From Solobacterium sp. (lineage in GTDB: Bacteria > Bacillota_I > Bacilli_A > Erysipelotrichales > Erysipelotrichaceae): a stretch of DNA of 7,970 bases. The notes beneath the pieces were generated by a model. That model searched no databases, had not been told where the DNA came from, and saw nothing but the letters and a program-made list of their open reading frames with translations. The position numbers were made by a program, and so were the translations under genes. The first letter of the stretch is position 1. Each line of letters opens with the position of its first letter. This document shows, piece by piece, positions 1 through 6,900 of this stretch. The stretch is taken from contig JAEEYJ010000044.1 of the NCBI GenBank assembly GCA_016291725.1, positions 1-7,970 on the forward strand. Reading direction: 5' to 3'.

Positions 1-822
1 AGGAATGCCAGAAAACAGGGCACCACGGTCATCTATACTGTACATGGTCTGCACTTCTACAAAGGCGCCCCGCTCATCAACTGGCTGGCCTACTACCCGG
101 TTGAAAAGCACCTCTCCAAGGATACCGATGTACTGATCACCATCAACAAGGAAGACTATGAGTTCGCCCGGACGCATATGAACGCGAAGGAAACGCTCTA
201 TGTACCGGGTGTAGGCATCGATACCGCGCGCCTGCGGTTCTCCTCGGAAAACCGTCTGAAGCTGCGGGAGGAACTCGGAATGCAGGAAGATTTCATCCTT
301 CTGTCCATTGGAGAACTGATCAAACGGAAGAACCACCGTACGGTACTGGACGCCATTGCTGCACTGAAAAGCGATGAAATCTACCCACATCTGCAGTATC
401 TCATCAGCGGCAGCGGTGTGCTGCAGGATGAACTGAAGGAACACTGCAGAAGCCTTGGAATCGAGGACAAAGTGCACTTCCTGGGCTACCGGCATGACAT
501 ACCGGAACTCTGCAGCGCTTCCGATCTCTTCCTCTTCATGTCCCTGCAGGAAGGGCTTCCTGTCGCTCTGATGGAAGCTATGAGCTGTTCCCTTCCAGCA
601 GTCTGCACTGCAATCCGCGGCAATACAGATCTCGTGGAGGACGGCATCAACGGGCGGCTGATCGCAAACGATCCCAGGAAACTGGCGGAAAGCATCAAGG
701 AGCTGTACCTTTCTCCTCAGACCCGTACAGCCATGGGAGAGCAGTCCCGCCGCAAAGCCCTGGACTACGACCAGGCAAGGATCCTGGACCAGGTGCGGGA
801 GATCTATCTCCGGCACCCATAA
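1..822 (+). CDS. Family 4 glycosyltransferase, capsule/exopolysaccharide type (5' end missing)
   Basis: The frame is open from base 1 and ends at TAA 820-822, giving 273 visible residues; the N-terminus lies outside the window. The visible start (VHGLHFYKGAP, then NWLAYYPVEKHLSKDTDVLI, then TINKEDY) is typical of GT-B retaining glycosyltransferases such as EpsD/CapM-like enzymes. The donor-binding C-terminal half follows: VPGVGIDT, then GELIKRKNH carrying the Arg/Lys that contact the nucleotide-sugar phosphates, and the E-x7-E motif in EGLPVALMEAM (glutamates at visible residues 184 and 192). These enzymes move a sugar from a nucleotide donor to a lipid-linked acceptor at the cytoplasmic membrane face, here probably for a surface polysaccharide. 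Donor and acceptor cannot be read from the sequence. The ATG at 178 is internal, because conserved family sequence precedes it. No other polysaccharide gene is in the window, so this is probably the last gene of a cluster to the left. Confidence 0.9.
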   Translation, partial: RNARKQGTTVIYTVHGLHFYKGAPLINWLAYYPVEKHLSKDTDVLITINKEDYEFARTHMNAKETLYVPGVGIDTARLRFSSENRLKLREELGMQEDFILLSIGELIKRKNHRTVLDAIAALKSDEIYPHLQYLISGSGVLQDELKEHCRSLGIEDKVHFLGYRHDIPELCSASDLFLFMSLQEGLPVALMEAMSCSLPAVCTAIRGNTDLVEDGINGRLIANDPRKLAESIKELYLSPQTRTAMGEQSRRKALDYDQARILDQVREIYLRHP

Positions 823-834
823 TCCCCATGCAGT

Positions 835-861
835 AAAAAATCCACCCTGCGGTGGATTTTA
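835..861. terminator. Bidirectional intrinsic terminator between convergent genes
   Basis: A perfect 10-bp stem (837-846 AAAATCCACC pairs with 851-860 GGTGGATTTT) closes a 4-base CTGC loop. On the plus strand it is followed by TTTTATT. On the minus strand the A6 run at 835-840 supplies a U tract. It sits 13 bases after the glycosyltransferase stop, and the phosphatase stop codon (TAA, complement of 859-861) lies in the stem, so one hairpin can end both convergent units. Confidence 0.88.
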
Positions 862-1455
862 TTCTGTCTTCATTTCAGCCGGAACCGTGAATGTACCGTC
901 TTCGCATTCCGTCGTATAGACCGCACAGTTCCCGATGTATTTCGACCAGTAGCTGCCGCCCGAATCCGGTGTCAGGTATTCCAGGATTCCTTTCATTGCA
1001 ATGGCATGTGTAGAAATCAGGATATTTCCCCCGGTATCCTTGATGGATTCCATGAAGCTGCCGGTCCGCTCCACGACCGCGGACAATTGTTCCATGCCTT
1101 CCGGTGCCGGATGATGGACAAAGTCGTGGAAGAAGAGCATGACCTCCGGCGCGGGATTCTTCAGATCCATCCCTTCATAGGGACCATAGTCCATCTCGAT
1201 CAGCCTGTCGTCCATGGTTACCGGTATGCCCGGGGCAATCTCCTCTGCTGTCTGCACTGCTCTGATCAAAGGGCTTGAATAGACGCGGTCGAATACAATG
1301 CCCTTGTCCCGCAGGAACTTCCCTGCCTGCTGTGCCTGCTGAATGCCTGTGTCATTGAGCGGCTGATCGCTTCTGCCCTGCAGGACACGCGCATTGTTCA
1401 GAGCGGTCTGCCCGTGCCTGACGATAAAGATCCTATTACTGATTGTTCCGGTCAT
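859..1455 (-). CDS. Histidine phosphatase family protein (phosphoglycerate-mutase-like)
   Basis: This is a cytoplasmic 198-residue enzyme of the histidine phosphatase superfamily. Using the ATG at 1455, the catalytic signature RHGQTALN places the phospho-accepting histidine at residue 14, after R13. QGRSDQPLNDTG follows at 27-37, then SPLIRAVQTAE with R65, the acidic residue E87 in IEMDYGPYEG, and the second catalytic histidine H150 in ISTHAIAMKG. All expected active-site residues are present. The frame stays open upstream to an ATG at 1518, but that would add 21 non-conserved residues inside the preceding gene. The chosen start gives normal family length and has GCAGG about 6 bases upstream. 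It overlaps the end of the binding-protein gene by 20 bases, which implies co-transcription. The substrate cannot be predicted: members act on phosphosugars, nucleotide derivatives, alpha-ribazole phosphate or phosphoproteins. Confidence 0.9.
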   Translation of the reverse strand: MTGTISNRIFIVRHGQTALNNARVLQGRSDQPLNDTGIQQAQQAGKFLRDKGIVFDRVYSSPLIRAVQTAEEIAPGIPVTMDDRLIEMDYGPYEGMDLKNPAPEVMLFFHDFVHHPAPEGMEQLSAVVERTGSFMESIKDTGGNILISTHAIAMKGILEYLTPDSGGSYWSKYIGNCAVYTTECEDGTFTVPAEMKTE

Positions 1456-2494
1456 ACTGTGCCTGCAGCCTTTCATAGAACTCCGGATTGCTGTCACCAT
1501 ACTGCTGCTGGCATTCATTCAGTGCTTCTTTGTACAGAGTGGTATTGATGTGATCATCAATCCGGATCTGCTGGGCTTCCTCACTGAACAGTCCCAGGTA
1601 ATCCATATAGGTCCAGGCTCTCTCCACGGAGTTCTTCATCGGATCACAGTTCAGATCAAACCGGGGATTATCCAGATATGCCCTGACATAGGCCTCATCC
1701 ATACCCACCAGTTCCGCTGTGACCGCAACTGTCTCTTCATGGTGCGCAGTGTAGTACTCCAGCGCCCGGATCCAGGCTTTCAGAAGCGCTTTGACAGTAT
1801 TCGGATTCTCATTGATCCAGGATGTCAGCGCCTCTGCTCTGCAGCATGAGTACCCCGGCAGTACATCCGCGGCATAAGTCACGATTTTCAGGTCCGGATT
1901 ATCGATGACAGCGTAGTTCAGCGCAGTACCGACCAATCCGTAGTCCGCGTCGCCGTTCAGAACCGCTTCAATCCGTTCTTCCTGGCTGTTTGTCTCATAC
2001 CACTTGATATTGTTCAGAGGATCATAGCCCATATCCAGCAGCGGACCGGTGATGGCATAAAGATTCGGTTCAAAAGCTGCCGTCTTTCCGATCAGATCCT
2101 CGATCCCGTTCCATTCCGTTTCCGCCCTGGCAAAGACCGGCATGCAGCCTGTAAGCAGATATCCACCGAATATTGTCAGGTCCATACCCTCCGCAATCCG
2201 CTGCAGCGGGAGATTCGTGCCGGAATTCGAGGCAATATCAATTGTTCCGTTCGCAATGCCTTCAAACACTTCTGCATCCGTATTCACCGGTACATATATG
2301 ACCTTGATGCCTTCATCCGCAAAGTATCCCTGCTGTTCCGCAATCGCGGTAAGGATATGCCCGCTGGCATTCAGCGCCAGGCGTACCGTCTCCGTTTCAG
2401 GGGCCGCAGAAGGCACCGGTTCATCACTCTGCCCTGATGCGCAGCCTGCCATCAGCACACAGCAGAGGAATGCCGCAATATACTTCCGTTTCAT
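1436..2494 (-). CDS. Lipoprotein solute-binding protein, NMT1/SsuA/THI5-like, without adjacent ABC partner genes
   Basis: This 352-residue protein begins with a lipoprotein signal: basic MKRK, a hydrophobic stretch, and lipobox LMAGC with the lipidated cysteine at residue 18. A short Ser/Pro/Glu-rich linker follows. The mature domain has the type II periplasmic-binding-protein pattern of the nitrate/sulfonate/pyrimidine family: LALNASGHILTAIAEQQGYF near residue 40, FEGIANGTIDIASNSGTN, a hinge region with NGDADYGLVGTAL near 185, and late WINENPNTVKALLKAWIRAL. It should be anchored on the outer face of the membrane and bind a small ligand, whose identity is not readable; thiamine precursors, sulfonates and nitrate are family options. 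No permease or ATPase gene lies beside it. Its ATG overlaps the TGA of the Cache-MscS gene (ATGA) and follows a strong SD, so it is made together with that channel. It may serve a distant transporter or act as a sensor subunit. Confidence 0.87.
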   Translation of the reverse strand: MKRKYIAAFLCCVLMAGCASGQSDEPVPSAAPETETVRLALNASGHILTAIAEQQGYFADEGIKVIYVPVNTDAEVFEGIANGTIDIASNSGTNLPLQRIAEGMDLTIFGGYLLTGCMPVFARAETEWNGIEDLIGKTAAFEPNLYAITGPLLDMGYDPLNNIKWYETNSQEERIEAVLNGDADYGLVGTALNYAVIDNPDLKIVTYAADVLPGYSCCRAEALTSWINENPNTVKALLKAWIRALEYYTAHHEETVAVTAELVGMDEAYVRAYLDNPRFDLNCDPMKNSVERAWTYMDYLGLFSEEAQQIRIDDHINTTLYKEALNECQQQYGDSNPEFYERLQAQYDRNNQ

Positions 2495-5400
2495 TCTTCC
2501 GCCTCCTTGTCCGTAAAGTCAGCCATCGTTCTTCTCGCAGTGGTATCGAGATGGGATACCGTGACATTCGGGAACGGTACATTGATGCCGTTCCGGTAGA
2601 AGATCTGCAGCAGTTCCTTGTTAAGGTAGCGGATAACACCTTTGATGTCCTTTTCCGTACACCTTGCCAGTACACCGATCCGGATGCCACTGTCATCCAG
2701 GTCCGTAACGCCCATATAGTCCGGACCGCTGAGTATCTTCTGGTTCTTCGCCCGAAGATCCGGCAGATCCCGTTTCAGTACCGCTTCAACATAATCAATA
2801 TCCTGGCCGTATTCAATGCTGATCTTGACTACAGCAAGCGAAGTCTCCTTCGTCATGTTCAGAACACCGGAAATATCACTGTTGTTGAAGATCTTGATGT
2901 TGCCGTCATTGGCCCTGACCTTGGTCGTGCGCAGACCGATGTCCATGACTGTACCGCGGTAGCCGCCGATCGTGACGATATCACCGACCCGGAATTCTCC
3001 CTCAAAGACAATGAAGATACCGGCGAGGATATCCTTGATCAGGCTCTGTGCGCCCAGACCGATGACCAGGGACAGGACACCGGCGCTGGCCAGCAGGCTG
3101 TTCGAATCAACACCGACTAGATGCAGGCAGTAGAAGAAGCCGCCGATCGCTCCACCGTATTTGATGATCGACAGCAGCAGGTGCCCGATCGTTTCCCCCC
3201 GGGTACCCAGCAGTGCCGTAAAGATCCGGACAACAACCCGGAACAGGAAGGTGAATACTACCACAGCCGCCAATACAAGCGCACATGCACTCAGGGCAAA
3301 GATATTGAGCCCTCTGTCCCAGTCGCCGCTGAGGATATACCGCAGCATAGAGCGCTCCTCCAACGGTACAACGACGCCGGCTGCGCTCAGCAATGCATAG
3401 CCCAGCAGCAGAACAAAGATGAATCCGATCAATGCTGCCAGTTTCTGTTCCGGACTGCGTTCATTCCATAGGATCCTCCGGTTATCCCATCTTGCGGCTG
3501 CCTGTGTCGTTACCGAACTGCGTCCGGACGGCAGGATGATGCTGAAGATCGGAGAATCCAGACCATCAACGTCTGCAGCCATCGTTTCATACAGCAACTC
3601 TTCTTCCTTGTTCGTCAATGTCACCGTCAGTGTAAGGATCAGGATGAGCAGGAAGCATGCCCCTGCTGTAATTGCCGCAACCGGTGTACGTGAACGGAAC
3701 ATATTGTTCTTCGGAATCGCAGTCGCAACATAGTACCCATCGGAGTACTTGTAGTACATGAAATAGTTCACACCGTTGACCCGGGTAAACCCGTAGTAGT
3801 CCACACCGTTGAACGCTCTGGACGATATGCCGAGATCCGCTGCCGCTCTGCCGATGCTTGCCTTGATCGGTGAGTACAGGCATTTATGCTCCGGACTGTT
3901 GTCAAACATGACGATGGCTCCGCCATCCAGCATGCTCGTGGACAGAATGGTATCGGTATCCGTGGATTCCAGCAGTGCCTGCGCCAGCTTCGAAGACGGT
4001 TCGATCCGGATCAGTGACCGATGCTTGTTGATGATTTCCCCGGTATTATTGTTCACAGCGTTCTCGTAGGCATACCGGGAAACATACACAGTATTCCCGT
4101 TTTCATCCTTCGCTGTAAAATAGTTTGACGCTGTACCGAAATACTGTGCATAGGCATCCAGATCATTGGTTCCCGCTTCCTGGATCAGACTGTCCTTCCG
4201 TCCGTCCAGCACCTGCAGGAACGCATAGGACGGATCCTCTTCCTCCTGGCTGATGGTAAAATACCAGTTCTCTGTATTCGTAGCGATGGTATGTCCATCT
4301 TCATCAAAGATATACACAGCATCCAGTCCGTTCACATCGCACAGTTCCTGCAGACGGGAAGAATTCGCTACCGATTTCAGCCGGTTGCCCTCGTCATCCA
4401 GCAGATACTCCCGGTTATCCTTCTCGTTATAGACAGTATGATAATAAGCCGACGGTTCATTCAGAACATCCGGCTCATCACCGATGATGAAGGAGATGAT
4501 TCTCGCTGTCGAAAGGAAGTGATCATTGTAGTAATCCTGAATGATCCGCCGGCTTTCCTGGCTTTCTTCATATCTGCCTGTCACTTCCTGCAGTGCTGTT
4601 TCCGATTCCGCAATGCCCTCGGTAATCTCCAGCAGTGTCTGTGTATAGAAAGAGATTCCGTACATCACCAGGGCTGCCGAACACATCAGCGGGAATACCT
4701 TCACGAATACCGACTTGTCGAAATACACAGGATTGCCGGAGTCCTTCCGCAGTACAATCCGGTCTGTCTCCACAGCCCGGCGGACGAAGTCATTGCGTAC
4801 AATAACGGCATAGGCCAGGCACAGCAGCATCACAATGTTGAAGCCCAGCACCGACCAGAATACGACATAATTCTCATGCGTCAGAATGTCCTTCATCCCG
4901 GCTGCAGCATAGATGACGGCACTGTCCCCAAGCTGTCTTGATACACACGAATATTGCTCACCATTGATAGTCACCGTACCGCTGAAGCCGTCTTCCAGGG
5001 CTTCCGGCGGCAGTCCTGCACGGATTGCGCTCTGCCCTGTGAGGAGGTCATCCCCGTTCTTGTAGTACAGGAACAGCTGATCCTTTTTGTCGACAGCGAA
5101 CAGGAAACCGTTATTGATGGTAACCCCGCGGCTCAGTACCGCGGATACATCGCGCAAGGACGCAATCTGTATATCCAGTACAGACGCATCCTGGCCGATT
5201 ACCAGCATGTACTGTGCATCCTTGTAGGTATATGGTTCAGAATAGAAATAGTAGGTGCCGTACTGGCTGCGTACCTGTACCGGAATCACCGTGCCGTCCT
5301 CTCCGGCTGTACCTTTCAGAATGCTGTTGACATTCTCCTGGGTCATATGGGCAGTCGTTGCCGGATTCCTGCCGAACAGTTCTTCCTCCGTGCTGATGAC

Positions 5401-5826
5401 GACCTTTCCGTCCATGGACATCAGGAACAGATAGTCCGTGCCTGCTGTTTCAGCAATGTTCGCAAAAATCAATGATCGCACATTGTCATCATCATCAAAC
5501 ATCGTCTCAAACAGGCCGTTGGAAAACAGCAGTTCGATATCATGCAGGATCTTCAGGTTTCCCTCATGATAGACCTGTGTCAGTTCATCTGCGTTCTCCG
5601 CGTTCCTGTCCAGTATCTGCACCGCTTCCTGCAGCGCATACTCGCTGTTTTCCTTCTGGTTTCTCAAAGCAGCCTGGCGCTGCAGACGGGACAGGAAAAG
5701 GCCGATGAAAAGCGCTCCCAGTATAATCAGGAGCAGGTTGAAAACCACCTTCGAAAAGAAGTAGATATTGGCTTTTTTATGCACGTGCTCTTCTGCTGTG
5801 TTTATATTTTCGTTCTCTTCCGGCAT
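2491..5826 (-). CDS. Double Cache-type sensor fused to an MscS mechanosensitive channel
   Basis: This is a 1111-residue polytopic membrane protein. I see eight likely membrane helices: about 24-47, 320-343, 376-395, 713-738, 794-820, 839-870, 880-906 and the pore helix 909-942. That puts both termini in the cytoplasm. Two large outside regions, 48-318 and 396-712, each have a long helix followed by PAS-like dCache features (YLFLMSMDGKVVIST at 132; AVYIFDEDGHTIATN at 503). The MscS part is complete: pore helix LLASAGVLSLVIGLGAQSLI, then KDILAGIFIVFEGEFRVGDI, the beta domain to about 990, and the alpha/beta cage to about 1090 ending INVPFPNVTV. Ordinary MscS is near 290 residues, so roughly 790 residues are added sensory sequence. 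The likely role is an ion/osmolyte channel whose gating is tuned by an external ligand; this is inference. The start at 5826 is the only ATG before residue 109 and has no strong SD. The gene is coupled to the downstream binding protein. Confidence 0.9.
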   Translation of the reverse strand: MPEENENINTAEEHVHKKANIYFFSKVVFNLLLIILGALFIGLFLSRLQRQAALRNQKENSEYALQEAVQILDRNAENADELTQVYHEGNLKILHDIELLFSNGLFETMFDDDDNVRSLIFANIAETAGTDYLFLMSMDGKVVISTEEELFGRNPATTAHMTQENVNSILKGTAGEDGTVIPVQVRSQYGTYYFYSEPYTYKDAQYMLVIGQDASVLDIQIASLRDVSAVLSRGVTINNGFLFAVDKKDQLFLYYKNGDDLLTGQSAIRAGLPPEALEDGFSGTVTINGEQYSCVSRQLGDSAVIYAAAGMKDILTHENYVVFWSVLGFNIVMLLCLAYAVIVRNDFVRRAVETDRIVLRKDSGNPVYFDKSVFVKVFPLMCSAALVMYGISFYTQTLLEITEGIAESETALQEVTGRYEESQESRRIIQDYYNDHFLSTARIISFIIGDEPDVLNEPSAYYHTVYNEKDNREYLLDDEGNRLKSVANSSRLQELCDVNGLDAVYIFDEDGHTIATNTENWYFTISQEEEDPSYAFLQVLDGRKDSLIQEAGTNDLDAYAQYFGTASNYFTAKDENGNTVYVSRYAYENAVNNNTGEIINKHRSLIRIEPSSKLAQALLESTDTDTILSTSMLDGGAIVMFDNSPEHKCLYSPIKASIGRAAADLGISSRAFNGVDYYGFTRVNGVNYFMYYKYSDGYYVATAIPKNNMFRSRTPVAAITAGACFLLILILTLTVTLTNKEEELLYETMAADVDGLDSPIFSIILPSGRSSVTTQAAARWDNRRILWNERSPEQKLAALIGFIFVLLLGYALLSAAGVVVPLEERSMLRYILSGDWDRGLNIFALSACALVLAAVVVFTFLFRVVVRIFTALLGTRGETIGHLLLSIIKYGGAIGGFFYCLHLVGVDSNSLLASAGVLSLVIGLGAQSLIKDILAGIFIVFEGEFRVGDIVTIGGYRGTVMDIGLRTTKVRANDGNIKIFNNSDISGVLNMTKETSLAVVKISIEYGQDIDYVEAVLKRDLPDLRAKNQKILSGPDYMGVTDLDDSGIRIGVLARCTEKDIKGVIRYLNKELLQIFYRNGINVPFPNVTVSHLDTTARRTMADFTDKEAEE
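2502..2508 (-). promoter_or_regulatory. Strong Shine-Dalgarno for the binding protein, inside the channel gene
   Basis: On the minus strand AAGGAGG lies 7 bases before the ATG at 2494-2492, within the last codons of the channel gene (encoding DKEAEE). With the ATGA stop/start overlap it supports translational coupling and fixes the start of the binding protein. Confidence 0.85.
3613..5757 (-). repeat. Diverged tandem duplication of a helix-Cache-helix module within the channel gene
   Basis: Residues 24-343 (bases 4798-5757) and 376-738 (bases 3613-4701) share the order membrane helix, long charged helix, Cache-like sensor, membrane helix. Residues 61-100 align without gaps to 408-447: both open SExALQE and share E77/E424, Y86/Y433, L91/L438 and I97/I444. 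The later DG turns (139-140 and 510-511) match after an insertion of about 24 residues in the second copy. The similarity is at protein level only. Confidence 0.5.
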
Positions 5827-5840
5827 ACTGATTCTATTTA

Positions 5841-5869
5841 ATCATAAAGGTTCATCCTCTTTAACACAA
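5841..5869 (-). promoter_or_regulatory. Candidate sigma-A-type promoter for the Cache-MscS gene
   Basis: On the minus strand TTGTGT (5864-5869) and TATGAT (5841-5846) are separated by exactly 17 bases. The -10 matches 5 of 6 consensus positions, the -35 only the first three. A start about 7 bases downstream of the -10 would leave a leader of only about ten bases before the ATG at 5826, which fits the lack of a clear SD there. The rest of the 104-base gap (5827-5930) shows no terminator, so transcription from the hydrolase gene may also run through. Confidence 0.4.
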
Positions 5870-5930
5870 ACACCGTTTTGCATACTGTATCCATGGCATG
5901 GCCGGGCTGGATGATCATCTCTGAAAGCAT

Positions 5931-6836
5931 TCAGTACTTTTTCAGCATCCACTCCGGCATAGGGCGCACAGTGCTGCCGCGGAACAACCGGTCACGCCGG
6001 TACTGTATGTTGGCCAGTCCACCGCAGGCAGGACGGTAGTCCGGAAGATGCCGGGCTCCGTAGAACACCTGTTCACCGTCCATACTGACCGCCGGTTCCG
6101 CATCATCCGTCCCGGCCAGGATCCGTTCACACATAGCGATCGCATCATCTACGATGAATCTGTCCACCGTCTCTCTCCCGTGCCCTCCGTACATCACATC
6201 GTACGCGTTTTCATATTTCTTCAGATGCCGCAGTCCGTCAAGATACTCCTCCACACTGGTGGATCCGTAGAGGCCGAGCAGAGTATTGATGTTGCAGGCA
6301 TCTCCGCTGAAGAGAATCCGCTCTTTCCGGTCAAGGAACACCAATGTACCGTAGGTATGACCGGGAACATGGATGGCTTCCAGCTCCCTGTCCCCTGCCT
6401 GGATCACATCACCGTCATACAAAGGACTGGTTACAACCGGTACGGTACGTACGATGTCATCCATTGTTATTTCTGTTCTATGGGTGGCAAGCGGCGTATC
6501 CAGCGTCGCAAACCAAAGCCGCTGGGATTCATCGCTGTGGAACGGGTGATACATCAGCGGAATATCATCCGGATGAATGCCGCAGTTTCTGTATTCAAAT
6601 GCAGCACCGGTATGATCCAGATGTCCATGAGTGAGGACAACAGCCACAGGCAGTTCTGTAAGCTCCTGCACAAATGCTTTCAATGATCCAACACCGGTCA
6701 GTCCGTCCACCAGGACAGCTCGTTCGCTTCCTTCGACCAGATAGCACAGTTCGTCACCCTGTCCGAGTATCTGCCATGTATTGTTCCTTACTTCAACCGC
6801 TTCAAAGAAACGGTTCTTTCTGATCTTTCTGAGCAT
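5931..6836 (-). CDS. MBL-fold metallo-hydrolase
   Basis: This is a 301-residue soluble, cytoplasmic protein with the complete metallo-beta-lactamase-fold metal site. HxHxDH lies in LTHGHLDHTGA (H70, H72, D74, H75), the next metal histidine H160 in HVPGHTYGTLVFLD, the bridging aspartate D179 in LFSGDACN, and the last histidine H219 in YGGHGRE. A substrate-covering strand region precedes them (CYLVEGSERAVLVDG). The fold usually binds two zinc or iron ions and hydrolyses esters, thioesters, lactones or phosphodiesters; the substrate here cannot be named. There is no signal peptide, which argues against a secreted beta-lactamase. The C-terminal 50 residues (FYGARHLPDYRPACGG onward) are not a motif I recognise. 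The start at 6836 is well supported by GGAGGTG. It is the first gene after a terminator and probably opens the unit that continues into the channel gene. Confidence 0.9.
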   Translation of the reverse strand: MLRKIRKNRFFEAVEVRNNTWQILGQGDELCYLVEGSERAVLVDGLTGVGSLKAFVQELTELPVAVVLTHGHLDHTGAAFEYRNCGIHPDDIPLMYHPFHSDESQRLWFATLDTPLATHRTEITMDDIVRTVPVVTSPLYDGDVIQAGDRELEAIHVPGHTYGTLVFLDRKERILFSGDACNINTLLGLYGSTSVEEYLDGLRHLKKYENAYDVMYGGHGRETVDRFIVDDAIAMCERILAGTDDAEPAVSMDGEQVFYGARHLPDYRPACGGLANIQYRRDRLFRGSTVRPMPEWMLKKY

Positions 6837-6842
6837 AAAGCA

Positions 6843-6847
6843 CCTCC
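6843..6847 (-). promoter_or_regulatory. Shine-Dalgarno of the MBL hydrolase gene
   Basis: GGAGG on the minus strand lies 6 bases before the ATG at 6836-6834, in the context ACGGAGGTGCTTT. This near-optimal site fixes the start codon of the hydrolase. Confidence 0.85.
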
Positions 6848-6861
6848 GTTGTTCTGTATTT

Positions 6862-6867
6862 ATTATG
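6862..6867 (-). promoter_or_regulatory. Possible -10 element upstream of the MBL hydrolase
   Basis: CATAAT on the minus strand (5 of 6 to TATAAT) lies just after the upstream gene's terminator and about 25 bases before the hydrolase ATG. The hexamer 17 bases further upstream, CGTACT, is a poor -35 and falls inside the terminator stem, so the call rests on position and the -10 only. Confidence 0.3.
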
Positions 6868-6872
6868 CCATG

Positions 6873-6900
6873 AAAAAAAGATGCAGTACGGACTGCATCT
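6873..6900 (-). terminator. Intrinsic terminator after the anti-sigma-like gene
   Basis: On the minus strand AGATGCAGT (6892-6900) and ACTGCATCT (6879-6887) form a perfect 9-bp stem around a 4-base CCGT loop, followed by a T7 run (complement of 6873-6879). The first base of the stem is the last base of the upstream stop codon (TGA, 6902-6900). It separates the anti-sigma-like gene from the hydrolase unit. Confidence 0.9.

Larger units (their letters stand above)
859..6836 (-). other. Probable transcription unit: MBL hydrolase, Cache-MscS channel, binding lipoprotein, histidine phosphatase
   Basis: Four same-strand genes lie between two strong hairpin terminators with no terminator among them. 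The junctions are 104 bases (hydrolase to channel), an ATGA overlap of 4 bases (channel to lipoprotein) and a 20-base overlap (lipoprotein to phosphatase). The last three are very likely one unit. The hydrolase may belong to it or only read through, since the gap has a possible promoter of its own. Confidence 0.6.

Noticed and set aside
1456..1518. N-terminal extension of the histidine phosphatase to the ATG at 1518
   Set aside because: It would add 21 non-conserved residues and an 83-base overlap. The ATG at 1455 gives normal family length with an SD at proper spacing.
2437..3120. Plus-strand open frame of 227 codons opposite the MscS region
   Set aside because: It is antisense to the conserved MscS pore and cage, has no SD or recognisable domain, and its composition follows from the codon use of the real gene.
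4291..4941. Plus-strand open frame of 216 codons opposite the second Cache module
   Set aside because: Low-complexity His/Gln/Ile-rich product with no domain, wholly antisense to a well-supported gene.
5842..5883. 13-codon upstream frame (MQNGVCVKEDEPL) in the same frame as the channel gene
   Set aside because: No SD precedes it and it contains no run of regulatory codons or attenuator hairpin; the candidate promoter lies inside it. Probably chance.
5823..5887. 8-base direct repeat GCATACTG at 5823-5830 and 5880-5887
   Set aside because: Only two short copies, one of which overlaps the channel start codon; expected by chance in this composition.
5910..5919. Perfect 10-base palindrome GATGATCATC just after the hydrolase stop
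   Set aside because: It is short with no loop, T run or second copy nearby. It could be an operator half-site, but nothing else supports that.
6048..6686. Plus-strand open frame of 212 codons opposite the MBL hydrolase
   Set aside because: It covers the antisense of the HxHxDH metal-site region; no start signal or protein motif of its own.
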